This document shows positions 17,586-26,799 of a stretch of DNA of 64,000 nucleotides, in pieces. The stretch spans positions 806,001 through 870,000 of the forward strand of contig OZ025823.1 of the NCBI GenBank assembly GCA_964019425.1. The letters run 5' to 3'. The position numbers and the translations under genes are program-made. Each line of letters opens with the position of its first letter. Position 1 is the first letter of the stretch. The DNA comes from Flectonema sp. DT1601 (Eukaryota; Euglenozoa; Diplonemea; Diplonemida; Diplonemidae). A model generated the notes under the pieces. That model did no database searches, was not told the DNA's origin, and saw only the letters and a program-made list of their open reading frames with translations.

Positions 17586-19679
17586 ATGTCTGATTCAAAA
17601 CCGGAAGTGATTACAACATTGAGAGCATCGGTATTTTGGAAACAACGACACAAAGATCAACAAGTATGCTCGATTATTAGAAATGGTAAAATAGATTTGG
17701 GTGACGACGATGAGATTATTCTGAGTAACATAATTAGGCATTCGACAAGTGAAACAAGTCCAGACATCGCTATTCGATACGTAAATACTGATGAGCGGAA
17801 AGAGGAAATCGTTCGAATTGAGTTCAACGAGTCTGCCGATCGATCAACTTTTATGGAAAGTTTAAAACTAATGTGCGGAGGATTTAATCCTAAATTAAAA
17901 GAAGCAAGAGTTGCCTATCAATTATCATCATACCATGATATGTGTGTACAAACTTCCGATGAGATTATCGTTCAAAAATCCGCCCAGTTCGATTCCCTCG
18001 ACTATGCCGGAAAACATCCAGATCTCCTGGCATTCTACAGTCAAACTGAAGTATGGTGGAGTCACATTGTTACAACATCAAGTACAGTACCGGGTACTCA
18101 ATCAATTCAAGTTGATTTCATACTTTGTAAAGATGCTTTGTTATTAATACCTGAGAAACAAAAGGATGAAATACCTCTTTGTGAACTAGCAACATACGTC
18201 CTTCTATCAGACATAGAATCTGTTATGTGGGATCCCGATGGAAGAACGGCACTTTTAAATTGGACAGATTCAGATGCTGAGTCGATAATCATAACAACAT
18301 CAACAGCTTTATCACGATATGAACTTCACAGTACTGTTTTCAAACTATATTGGGAGTTATGTGGTACTGTTTTACACTCAATGGTTGGTGAGTGTACCGT
18401 AGAAAACACTATCGACACCACCAATGCGTCGATTCAAAAAACACCAACAGGAACACCAAAACCTACAACAGTATGGCTACGGAAGACTGACATAATAGGA
18501 CCTGCTGGGTTAATTGGTCCGAGGTCGGGTACTTCGGGTGTTTCATCGTCTCTTTTATCGCCTTCTATTACCCTCATGAGCACTCAATCAGAGGTAGCTA
18601 CGATTCCGATTTCTATTGCTACTAGACTCCAGGGAGATATCGAAAGAAAGAAAAGATACAACGTCTCAGCTGCTGATCATATTCAAAATCTACGACAAAA
18701 ATTAAAAAAATCGATGGAACAAATATCACTCATGAAAGCTGATGCTGATCAGTGGAGTGCCGCTTCTGAAGGGGCGAAGAGGATATTCGAACTCTCACGT
18801 CGATTAGAAGAAAGACAACTAATAAAATATGAAGCATGTGTCAGACAAGAAGCGATGTCTAAGGAAGAGATTCGTCGTTCAAAAATAAAACAAAAAATGA
18901 TATTAGACTTTACTCAAATACAACTTCGGATGAAGAGTGAAATCATTTCTTTAATGAAACAGAGACACGAGGCTGCTCTTCAAAACGAACCAACAGAACG
19001 ACAACTGGAACTCGAGACAGCACTAGCCCCGAGTGGTGTCATTCCGGGGGTGTTAATACCTCGTGATGAAATCCTTCCTGGGAATAATAGAAATGATAGA
19101 AAATCAATTATCAGAAATGAAAAACAAACAACGTCAAGTGGTAGACGTAGAGCATCACCGTCTCCTTCCCAATCATCGCCTTCTTTGTACAGGAGTGAAG
19201 GCGGAAGTAAAAACTCTTTAAATTGCGTACCACCCCCTGTCATTGGTCCCCTTAAAACACTCCAAGAACAAAGAGCAGGGAGAGTCCTCTCAGGAGGTTC
19301 TGGTATTCCTAAAAAACTAACTCGACCTCATTCAGATGTTCGACCGACTCCTTCAAAGGGGGCGGAAGTTCAAACCGCGGTGCAGCAACATTCTGCGAAG
19401 AAGAACCTGCCGCAGCAGCCTTCACTCTCTCACAGAGAGATGAATTCTCGAAATATGAGAAGTGTTGTTCAGAAGGGAAAATTTTCAAACCCGCTACTAT
19501 CAAGTGATTATCGCAGTACCTCAGCTGCTAGGACGTACACGCCTCGTGGAGTGCCGCCGAAGGTAAACACAAATTATGGAACCCAAATGCACTCCCCTGG
19601 ACAGGGCAGTCAGGTGTCTGGAGCAACGTCACCAGCGCAGCTGTCCCCACCTCGTACTATGAAATACTTAATGATGTAG
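17586..19679 (+). CDS. PH-like and coiled-coil protein of unknown function
   Basis: 697 residues from ATG 17586; the 16 codons upstream lack an ATG and are cut by the acceptor at 17571-17572. Residues about 5-100 and about 165-265 both look like PH-type modules (strand-rich with a terminal helix; the second contains FILCKDALLLIPEK and a Trp-containing helix LYWELCGTVL). Residues about 365-490 form a coiled coil rich in Lys/Gln/Glu. The remainder is a disordered Ser/Pro/Arg tail. Such an arrangement suggests a membrane- or cytoskeleton-associated scaffold, but that is inference. No enzyme motif was found. Confidence 0.75.
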   Translation: MSDSKPEVITTLRASVFWKQRHKDQQVCSIIRNGKIDLGDDDEIILSNIIRHSTSETSPDIAIRYVNTDERKEEIVRIEFNESADRSTFMESLKLMCGGFNPKLKEARVAYQLSSYHDMCVQTSDEIIVQKSAQFDSLDYAGKHPDLLAFYSQTEVWWSHIVTTSSTVPGTQSIQVDFILCKDALLLIPEKQKDEIPLCELATYVLLSDIESVMWDPDGRTALLNWTDSDAESIIITTSTALSRYELHSTVFKLYWELCGTVLHSMVGECTVENTIDTTNASIQKTPTGTPKPTTVWLRKTDIIGPAGLIGPRSGTSGVSSSLLSPSITLMSTQSEVATIPISIATRLQGDIERKKRYNVSAADHIQNLRQKLKKSMEQISLMKADADQWSAASEGAKRIFELSRRLEERQLIKYEACVRQEAMSKEEIRRSKIKQKMILDFTQIQLRMKSEIISLMKQRHEAALQNEPTERQLELETALAPSGVIPGVLIPRDEILPGNNRNDRKSIIRNEKQTTSSGRRRASPSPSQSSPSLYRSEGGSKNSLNCVPPPVIGPLKTLQEQRAGRVLSGGSGIPKKLTRPHSDVRPTPSKGAEVQTAVQQHSAKKNLPQQPSLSHREMNSRNMRSVVQKGKFSNPLLSSDYRSTSAARTYTPRGVPPKVNTNYGTQMHSPGQGSQVSGATSPAQLSPPRTMKYLMM

Positions 19680-20057
19680 AATACTATTTTATAACTTCGT
19701 CACCCTTGATGACTGAAATCTATTACAGACCAAAATACTGTCTCATCTGTCACACACATGTATTCATTCGCTGGAATGTCTATAAAATTTAGAATAATAA
19801 GTTATGTTTGTTTTCTTCTTCTTCTTCTTCTTTTCTTTTTCCACTTTTTATATTATTCTGTACCGACTTAGAGTTTCATAGAGTAGCGACTAGTAACAAA
19901 CTGATAGACAACAGATCGGTAATTCTACTTATTTATTCAGGAACAGAAGTATGTCAGTCTAATTATCATCATGTTGGATCTGTTTGTAGTCTCACGCGAA
20001 GGTGTTATTATGTTTTTTTCTCTTGCAGAATAACAACAACAAACACACATACAAAAA
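19680..20057. other. Spacer with acceptor
   Basis: AT-rich spacer with a CTT run at about 19815-19833. The acceptor tttttctcttgcag (AG at 20027-20028) stands 29 bases before the next ATG. No gene is seen. Confidence 0.6.
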
Positions 20058-20534
20058 ATGGGAACGTATCCCCGTAATGATATTGAAGAAGAAGAAGAAG
20101 AGGAGGAGGAGGACTACACCAACTGCCGAACTGTGAAGATTTCAAACTGCTCTGATGATTTCGATGACGCGGCTCTAAAGAAAATGATCGGAGCAGACGC
20201 ATCGAACAATATCATTAAAAATGGGATTACTTGGGCTGTCGCTAAGGAAGGTTTAAAATTTGCTGGTTTTGGATGGGTTGAATTCGCTGACCCGAAATAC
20301 GCCTCTCACACAACTCAATACGGAGTGATGGGAGATAAAGCTAAAGAAGGAATGAAGGCTAATCGGGGAAATGATCTTTTTATTGGATTTCACAACGATG
20401 ACATCCCAGCTGGAGTATGTGGTTGGTGTGGTACAAACGGTCACTTCGCTCGCGAATGTGATCAACGAGAACGCGGTGCTCACATCGGTAAAAGTCCTCA
20501 CTTTTATGATACTAAGAAACGTCGAAAGTTGTAA
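20058..20534 (+). CDS. CCHC zinc-knuckle, probable RNA-binding nuclear protein
   Basis: 158 residues. An acidic N-terminus (nine Glu in a row) precedes an RNP-like segment at about residues 20-110 (TVKISNCSDDF, a helix, then FAGFGWVEFADPKYA), which resembles an RRM with FGWVEF as an RNP1-like strand. A zinc knuckle follows at C121, C124, H129 and C134 (CGWCGTNGHFAREC, spacing C-x2-C-x4-H-x4-C). The end KKRRKL is a plausible nuclear localisation signal. RRM plus zinc knuckle is common in splicing and mRNA-processing factors. I cannot name the orthologue. ATG 20058 follows an acceptor at 20027-20028. Confidence 0.8.
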   Translation: MGTYPRNDIEEEEEEEEEDYTNCRTVKISNCSDDFDDAALKKMIGADASNNIIKNGITWAVAKEGLKFAGFGWVEFADPKYASHTTQYGVMGDKAKEGMKANRGNDLFIGFHNDDIPAGVCGWCGTNGHFARECDQRERGAHIGKSPHFYDTKKRRKL

Positions 20535-21132
20535 TATACTAAAAAAACCACAAAACTGTTTTTGTGATGACAATACTTTCTTAAGGCTACTGGTGCCTTT
20601 GTAAAGCAAAACAACTATTTTTGTTTTGTTTTTATACACAAAAGACGTACTGCTGGCATACCTCAGCAAACTTCTTAGGCTGAGGATTGACGCTGTTGAA
20701 GTTTTATCGTCAGTCTCTTGTTTTTCCTTTTTTTAAAGGTTTTGTACTATGAACACGTATTTGTGAACGTGAAGTACGTTGTGAGAACTGTAATGTTCTA
20801 CTGAAGGATGGGTTTTAACGAAAAAAAGAAAAAAAAAAAAAAGAAAAGTATAAAAGCCTTTTTGTGGCCATCATTTTAACTTTACGACGTTCTCAATCAG
20901 ATCATAAGTTAGTGGACGTGTTTTTTTCTTTCTTCTTGCTTTGTAATTATCTTCATTGTGAGAGATAGCCTTCAGACTACTGGGTTGAGTTTGTTATTTT
21001 ATTCAAATTATTTCAACAGGCACATCCAGAGTCTAGAGCACTCCCAATTCTGTTTTTTTTTTTTTATTTTTACTTATTGTTTATCTTTTCACAGAAAAAA
21101 AAAAAAAAAAAGTCTCAACACACAAAAAAAAA
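20535..21132. other. Spacer with acceptor
   Basis: About 0.6 kb, AT-rich, with A runs at about 20828-20842 and 21095-21112. The acceptor tatcttttcacag (AG at 21093-21094) directly precedes an A run and then the next ATG. No gene is seen. Confidence 0.6.
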
Positions 21133-22062
21133 ATGGATCCCCCATCCATACCCACCTTCAATGAAAGAGAAGTCATGCTGACTAACCATTCTGCTACTGA
21201 ACAGAAACTACATGCCATTCGTTGTGGGTATTTTGAGGATGAATTCGCTCAAAAGATTGCTCGACTACCAGACGCCTCAGGGGGAAGTCCTCTAATGAGA
21301 AGAGGATACTACGCGAGAGTTAAATTTGTTGAAAAAGCGATTCGAATTTTTGAATCGAAATTTAAAGAATACCAAATAGTGTCTCTTGGAGCTGGTTTTG
21401 ATAGTTCGTACTTTAGAATGGCAGACAAGAAACAGATCACCGGATGCGTTAGATGGGTAGATGTTGATTTCCCGAAAGTGATCAATGAAAAGAATAAAAA
21501 CATTTCTCAATCACGAGATGTTTTCGAACCTTTGATAACAAATCGTTATAAAACTATTGGTGTTGACCTTCGTGATCCTGAGTTGGGAACTCAACTTCAA
21601 GCAGCGATCATCCCCGACAAACCAGTTTTGGTATTATCTGAATGTGTTCTTATTTACTTACCTCCTGATGAAGGTGATCATGTCATCAAAACAGTATTAG
21701 AATTATTCAGTGGTCCTGTTGGGTTTATCACTTATGAACAAATAAATCCAGACGACAAATTCGGAACGATGATGATAAAAAATTTAAACGCCAGAGGATG
21801 TTCTCTTTTTTCGATTCATAAATATCCGTCACTGATTTCACAACAAGATCGTTATAAGAGAATTGGTTTTACGCAAAGTATTGCAAAGTCAATGAACACA
21901 ATCTGGAACACTCTCTCCAACGATGAAATCCAACACGCTAATAAAACAGAAATGCTCGATGAAATAGAAGAGTGGAACCTAATCCACAATCACTACATGT
22001 TCGCTTGCTCTGAGTTTCGAATGGATGGATGGGTGAATGCCGTTCTCACTAAAAGCAAATAA
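21133..22062 (+). CDS. LCMT1: Leucine carboxyl methyltransferase (PP2A methyltransferase)
   Basis: 309 residues, the usual size for the family. It uses S-adenosylmethionine to methylate the C-terminal leucine of the PP2A catalytic subunit, which controls which regulatory subunits bind. Seen: the substrate/SAM region RRGYYARVKFVEKAIRIF (about 57-74), the SAM loop QIVSLGAGFDSSYFRM (about 82-97), WVDVDFPKV (about 107-115), the acidic motif VLVLSECVLIYLPP (about 169-182) and YEQINPDDKFG (about 203-213). All are in family order. The start ATG follows an acceptor at 21093-21094 and an A-rich leader. It is probably cytosolic; no signal or membrane segment is seen. Confidence 0.88.
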   Translation: MDPPSIPTFNEREVMLTNHSATEQKLHAIRCGYFEDEFAQKIARLPDASGGSPLMRRGYYARVKFVEKAIRIFESKFKEYQIVSLGAGFDSSYFRMADKKQITGCVRWVDVDFPKVINEKNKNISQSRDVFEPLITNRYKTIGVDLRDPELGTQLQAAIIPDKPVLVLSECVLIYLPPDEGDHVIKTVLELFSGPVGFITYEQINPDDKFGTMMIKNLNARGCSLFSIHKYPSLISQQDRYKRIGFTQSIAKSMNTIWNTLSNDEIQHANKTEMLDEIEEWNLIHNHYMFACSEFRMDGWVNAVLTKSK

Positions 22063-22542
22063 CCTCAAAAAAAAAGAAAAATTACTTTCTTCATGTTGTA
22101 GATGGAGAGAGTTCGTTATTAGAGCTTTTTTATTTATTCTTTTTTTTTTAAAAAAAGAAAAACTTAGAGATGGTGATAACCAGCACTAACCCAACTGCTA
22201 TTCTACGGCTTTCAATTTCATTAAACAGTTTTTGGTGACATTCATTTCTTTACAGCTCCCCGTGAGTTTAACTTGTAATACATGGCATCTGAAATAGTGT
22301 TCTATTGTGAAGTTAAATCTTCTGTCATATTTTTTTTTTTTTTTTTTTTTCAGTTTTACTTTATTCATTTTAACTCAGGAAAAAAAAAAAAAAAATAAAA
22401 AAAATTTTAATTTTTTTGTTTTTTTTTTTAAAACAAAAAACTCTTCACATGTCGTCTCACTAGAGTATTTATAAAAAAGAAAAAAAATAGAAGGAGGAAA
22501 AAAAAAAAAAAAAAAAAGAGAGAGAGGGGAACAGCGAACCCA
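22063..22542. other. Spacer with acceptor
   Basis: About 0.5 kb with several A/T hairpin-like pairs (about 22141-22160 and 22379-22440) and a GA-rich run. The acceptor gaacag (AG at 22533-22534) lies 8 bases before the next ATG. No gene is seen. Confidence 0.55.
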
Positions 22543-24822
22543 ATGAGCATCACGTTACTAATATTAAGCAGTCTATCAGTGAGGGGATCGTGGCATAAAG
22601 CTGGTGATGGATTGTGCTGTTCTCAACTTACTATGATTCCTTTTGATCATTATGAGAAAACACAAACATCATTTGATGATTGCAAAGTCTTATGTGAAAA
22701 TACTCAAGGAATTGGAGGTATCTGCTTGTCGATATCACACGATTTCAAGGCTGATATTTGTTATTTAAATGTAAATGATGGCGTTCAACTATTAAACTTA
22801 ATGTCACCACTAGTCGGTCATTACAATTCTGTTCATCCAGCAGCAGCATGTGGAGGTGGTCACACGTATGTTTGTTATGCGCGTGACATAGAAACTGAAA
22901 CTGTAACATTGTTATCAAAATCAAGTTCAGAATCAATCTCATCGTCGACATCTCTTTCAACGACGTTATCGTTGTCAGATAGTAATTCTGATGTACAAAT
23001 TAAAGATCAGACTCTTACTGTTAGTTCTGTTCAATTGACGACGACAAAAGAAACAATCAACCCAACCACTACCATCTCTATTAACAAATCCGCCAATATT
23101 ACAACACCAACAACAGCATTACTGACGATGACAGTTATTGACCTCGTTGAATACGAGGAGGAGTCACCTACTAAATCATTCTTTATAATACCAAAGAAAG
23201 AAACAATTCCTTTACCGTTGATGGATGCTCAGGCAGACATATCAAAAGCGACAGCAGCTGTTGCTATACTGGCAGGCATAGCAGCAGGAAGTGTCTCTGG
23301 AACTCCCCATCTAGGTAAAATGTCTGTACTCATGCAATTGAATTGTGATATTGAAGGACTGACTGAGGATGATGGTGCGCCCCTTCCTTGGGAACTTCAC
23401 CCGTTGGGACTCTCAATTGGTTCTGGACGAGAAAGATACTTGATAGGAAGTATTATTTGTAATTTTGGTTTACTAATGGCCTTTACGTCTTTATTTTGGA
23501 TTGTTGCCGGTATTAAGCATAGCATTCATCATTTAACTAGGACATCAAAAACCTTTAACAAATCACCAGTATCAGCGACCCTTGCCCATCTACGCTATCC
23601 TGGTATGGTGTACGTACCTGCTATGTTTTTATTACAAGGCATCTCGTTTAGTAGTGCTAAGATTATGTTTCATCCTAGTGATCGACCAGCTCATACGATA
23701 ATAATCGCGTTAGTCTCTTTTTTGATATCAATTACAGTTCCGCTTTTTGTCTGGCTGCGACTCTTACGTGCCAGGAACTTCTATGCTGCCAGATACTCTG
23801 ATCCGAAGGGAGTTGGGAAGAAACTTTCAAACAAATGTTGGAGATTTATGTTTGGGACTCATATGTGGGTGAGCACAAAACAGTTTTTCGTTGAAAAGTT
23901 TGGAGTTATATTCGAGCCGATGGGTGATGGAATGCAATGGTGGTCCGTATTTGAAGCATATCACGTCGTACTTGTTGGAGCCTTGGCTGCCTACGAAGCA
24001 AAAGATAAACTGATTTGTCACATCAGAAACTTTACACTTTCACTGTCTTTGTTGATTTACTTTATCTTAGCTGTTCGTTATTCTCCATTTTCTGGAATTC
24101 CTGATAATATTTTATGTAAAGGAGTGTCGTTGGCGTTGTTCCTCGCAGTCATTATATTAACATTTGGTATCCTGAGACCGACTGAAGAGGCCGGCGAGTT
24201 GTTTGCCGCCGCAGGATGGATCTTCATCATCGCAACGTTCTTCTTATTAATAAAAATGGTTTACGATTTACTGCTGTATGGAGCAACCTTTAACATTACG
24301 TATCGAAGTGGTGTAGGACGTGATTCAACTGATTCTGTTGAAAGTGTTGGTGAAGACGTTGAACTTCGATCATGTGAATCAATAATTTGTGAACTCCCTT
24401 CGGAGGAAGTAGTTGAGCCTTCATCACCTCCGACATCTATGAGTGCTCCATTGAGATTAGTGTCACCTGGTTTGGGACAGAAATTATCGAATGATGTCCT
24501 TCGTGGATCGTTTAACTATTCTTTTCAGACGACACCTGAGTATAAGAAACCTCAAACGTCGTTGTCATCTCCGAAAATTCTACCTCCGTGTCGGAGATTG
24601 TCAGTTCCAGTTTGTAGTAATAGGATTCCAGAACCGATTCTCTCTTATTGTCCTTCGGATCCAAATGTGTCAACTTTGGCTAGGAATACGTCGTTTCTTT
24701 ATAGTAATCCAGCCATCAATCCAGTTTTCGGTATTGTTGGCCCTCCTGCCATCGCTCAATCTGAAGCTTTGCAATCTCGTCTTCCAGCGGCTGTGCCTGT
24801 GGAATGCGTGAATGACTTGTAA
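22543..24822 (+). CDS. Multi-pass membrane protein with cysteine-rich ectodomain
   Basis: 759 residues. The N-terminal hydrophobic segment (ITLLILSSLSVRGS) is a likely signal peptide. Residues about 20-110 form a cysteine-containing domain (CCSQ, DDCKVLC, GGICLS, CYLNV, CGGGHTYVCYAR) that looks like a PAN/apple-type or related extracellular module. A long Ser/Thr-rich stretch (about 115-225) is probably O-glycosylated. About seven or eight hydrophobic spans follow (for example YLIGSIICNFGLLMAFTSLF, TIIIALVSFLISITVPLFVW, VSLALFLAVIILTFGIL, WIFIIATFFLLIKMVY), then a cytosolic Ser/Pro-rich tail. It is probably a surface receptor or channel-like protein. I do not recognise the family. Confidence 0.78.
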   Translation: MSITLLILSSLSVRGSWHKAGDGLCCSQLTMIPFDHYEKTQTSFDDCKVLCENTQGIGGICLSISHDFKADICYLNVNDGVQLLNLMSPLVGHYNSVHPAAACGGGHTYVCYARDIETETVTLLSKSSSESISSSTSLSTTLSLSDSNSDVQIKDQTLTVSSVQLTTTKETINPTTTISINKSANITTPTTALLTMTVIDLVEYEEESPTKSFFIIPKKETIPLPLMDAQADISKATAAVAILAGIAAGSVSGTPHLGKMSVLMQLNCDIEGLTEDDGAPLPWELHPLGLSIGSGRERYLIGSIICNFGLLMAFTSLFWIVAGIKHSIHHLTRTSKTFNKSPVSATLAHLRYPGMVYVPAMFLLQGISFSSAKIMFHPSDRPAHTIIIALVSFLISITVPLFVWLRLLRARNFYAARYSDPKGVGKKLSNKCWRFMFGTHMWVSTKQFFVEKFGVIFEPMGDGMQWWSVFEAYHVVLVGALAAYEAKDKLICHIRNFTLSLSLLIYFILAVRYSPFSGIPDNILCKGVSLALFLAVIILTFGILRPTEEAGELFAAAGWIFIIATFFLLIKMVYDLLLYGATFNITYRSGVGRDSTDSVESVGEDVELRSCESIICELPSEEVVEPSSPPTSMSAPLRLVSPGLGQKLSNDVLRGSFNYSFQTTPEYKKPQTSLSSPKILPPCRRLSVPVCSNRIPEPILSYCPSDPNVSTLARNTSFLYSNPAINPVFGIVGPPAIAQSEALQSRLPAAVPVECVNDL

Positions 24823-25749
24823 GGAGATTACTTTTGTTATCACTCAACCTTTCGAAAAAAAAAAAAAAAAAAAGAAAAAAAAACTGAAAAGGTTTTCTGA
24901 TGTGAGGGAAGGTATTGTTATATTCCAAAATTATTATTTAACTTTAAATCCAAATGTTCTTTGCTGAAACAAAAAATAAATATTTCTTTTTTTTTCCCCT
25001 TTTCAAGTATCGCGTTATTTGATTCTCCATTCAATCTTCGTCTGTATTTTCTTTTTCTCTATTTCCTTCTTCAGTCGAATCCAGTAAGAAATTCTACACT
25101 CATGGGGAAAATAGAGAAAACGATTTTTTTTTCCCCTCTTTTTTTTTCACACCATTTACTATTTCTATGTTCAAAATCACAGTCGTGCAACTGCTCTGTT
25201 TTATTTTTTTCTCCGCAAGCCGATTTTTTTTTCTTCGGTTTTTTCCTCCCCCCTCCCTTTTTTTTTTTTGTACCGACGAAAGTTGGGGAAGAAACTATTC
25301 AGATTAAGAGCCGTTTTATTTATTTGTTTCGAATGTTATCTATTTTCCCAATGCTCCAGTAATACTGTCTGCGATTCAACAAAAGATATAGGTTTTATCT
25401 GAATGGTTTTCTCCCGGTTTCTGGTGTTCAAAAAATGACAAACGGGGGAACTTAAAATAAAAATTGTTTTTTTTTATTTTCTGTCAGACTTCAGTTTCTA
25501 TTTCCTTGATTCTCTGCTCTGTTTAAAATTATTGTTTTCTTATGCGTTTTAATGGTGAGCAAACGTCAGGAAGTTTCACGTGACTCCTTTTTTTTTTCTT
25601 CCTTCAGCTTTTCGCAAAATTTCTGTATTTCGTGTGCGATTCGTTGAAACTGTTTTTTTTTAACGTAATTGAGATGTGTAGTTGTTTCTTTTTTTTTTTT
25701 TTTAATTTTTTTTATTTCTCTTTTTTTTTTTCAGTTTTTCGTGGAAGAA

Positions 25750-25784
<35 letters not shown>

Positions 25785-25880
25785 CAGAATAAAGAAAGAT
25801 AAAAAGATCGTAGTTGTGTAAGTAGTGTTGTTACCACTTATTTAGCCAACTAATAAACTCAATAGCAGACAATGTGTTTT

Positions 25881-25924
<44 letters not shown>

Positions 25925-26480
25925 AGTGCACTTTTTTTTATAATAAACTCATATTCTAATTAATGAACTCATTTTTTAATACTGCCGTTTTGCAAAGTGA
26001 ATGAATAGAAAAATTAAAAGAGAACAAATTCCTCACTTTATGGTTTTTTTTTTCCTCACCGTCAGACTTTTTCATTTTTTCCCCTTTCCATTTGTGCAGT
26101 GAGATCTAAAAAGGTGTCAAATGTTCTGTGAACGAATGGAAATAAGAGAGAAATACCAACTGTCTTCTATTTACGGTTTTGTGATCTGTCGTACCCTTTT
26201 TGATATTAAACTGAACAACCCACTACAACTGTCGATTTATTTTATTTTATTTTAAATAACCCATAACTAAAATATAATAGATCGTTAGGCAACATGTGAT
26301 GATCGCAGCCCCTTTTTTTTTTTTTTTTTCTGCATCTGCATCAAGCAGAGCTTCACTGTTTTGCTTTTTTTTTTTTGCTTTTTTTTTCATGTCGGGAAGA
26401 AAACATATGCTGGTGGTTCTTTTACTTTTCGTTGTATGCTAGCATTCTATCTGAGAAAACTGGTAGTCTTTAAAAAGTAT
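24823..26480. other. Start of the 8.6-kb gene-free region
   Basis: No coding region is supported. It holds A runs (25752-25780), T runs (about 25887-25917) and one copy of a dispersed 120-bp repeat (25290-25415, listed separately). Low-complexity frames such as 24961-25362 are Phe/Leu-rich artefacts of T runs. Confidence 0.6.
25290..25415 (+). repeat. Dispersed 120-bp repeat, copy 1
   Basis: Starts GAAACTATTCAGATTAAGAG and ends in a TATAGGTTTTATCTGAATGG-type segment. It aligns along its whole length, with substitutions and small indels, to 29984-30103 and 35200-35316. A T run stands just upstream. No protein is encoded. It could be a short interspersed element or a small RNA family. Confidence 0.75.
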
Positions 26481-26564
26481 GATTTAGATGCAGGGTGCCT
26501 CCTGTCACGGTCGTGTTGGTACACAACAGGCGTACTGATTAGCATCCAATCCGCTAACCTATCT

Positions 26565-26712
26565 TAAAGAAGATGGGAAACCTTTTTAACTTGCGTCTTG
26601 ATGAGGATCGATGATTACAATTATTCTCCTTGAATGAGGAATGCCTAGTAGGCGCAAGTCATCACGTCCCTGCAATTTGTACACACCGCCCGTCGTTGCT
26701 ACCGATTGGCTG
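26565..26712 (+). rRNA. Rearranged fragment of the SSU (18S) rRNA 3' domain
   Basis: Eukaryotic SSU signature sequence in order: GATGGGAAACCTTTTTAACT, CGTCTTGATGAGGATCGATG, TTGAATGAGGAATGCCTAGT, AGGCGCAAGTCATCA, CGTCCCTGCAATTTGTACAC and ACCGCCCGTCGTTGCTACCG. About 14 bases normally present between GTCATCA and CGTCCC are missing. After 26712 the expected sequence is lost. At 26738 a segment like 26607-26623 (TCGATGATTRCAA...TTATTC) appears again, so the piece is rearranged. The 3' end of SSU (GTAACAAGG...GGATCATTA) is absent. Similarity weakens upstream but may reach about 26485. GTAGGCGCAA and CCCGTCGTTG are shared with kinetoplastids. It is probably a pseudogene. Confidence 0.85.
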
Positions 26713-26799
26713 TGGGATAGAGCTGGGGGGAGAGAGCTCGATGATTGCAAATTATTCCATTGCTATTTAGGCCTAGCATGCTGCATTGAAAATAAACTA

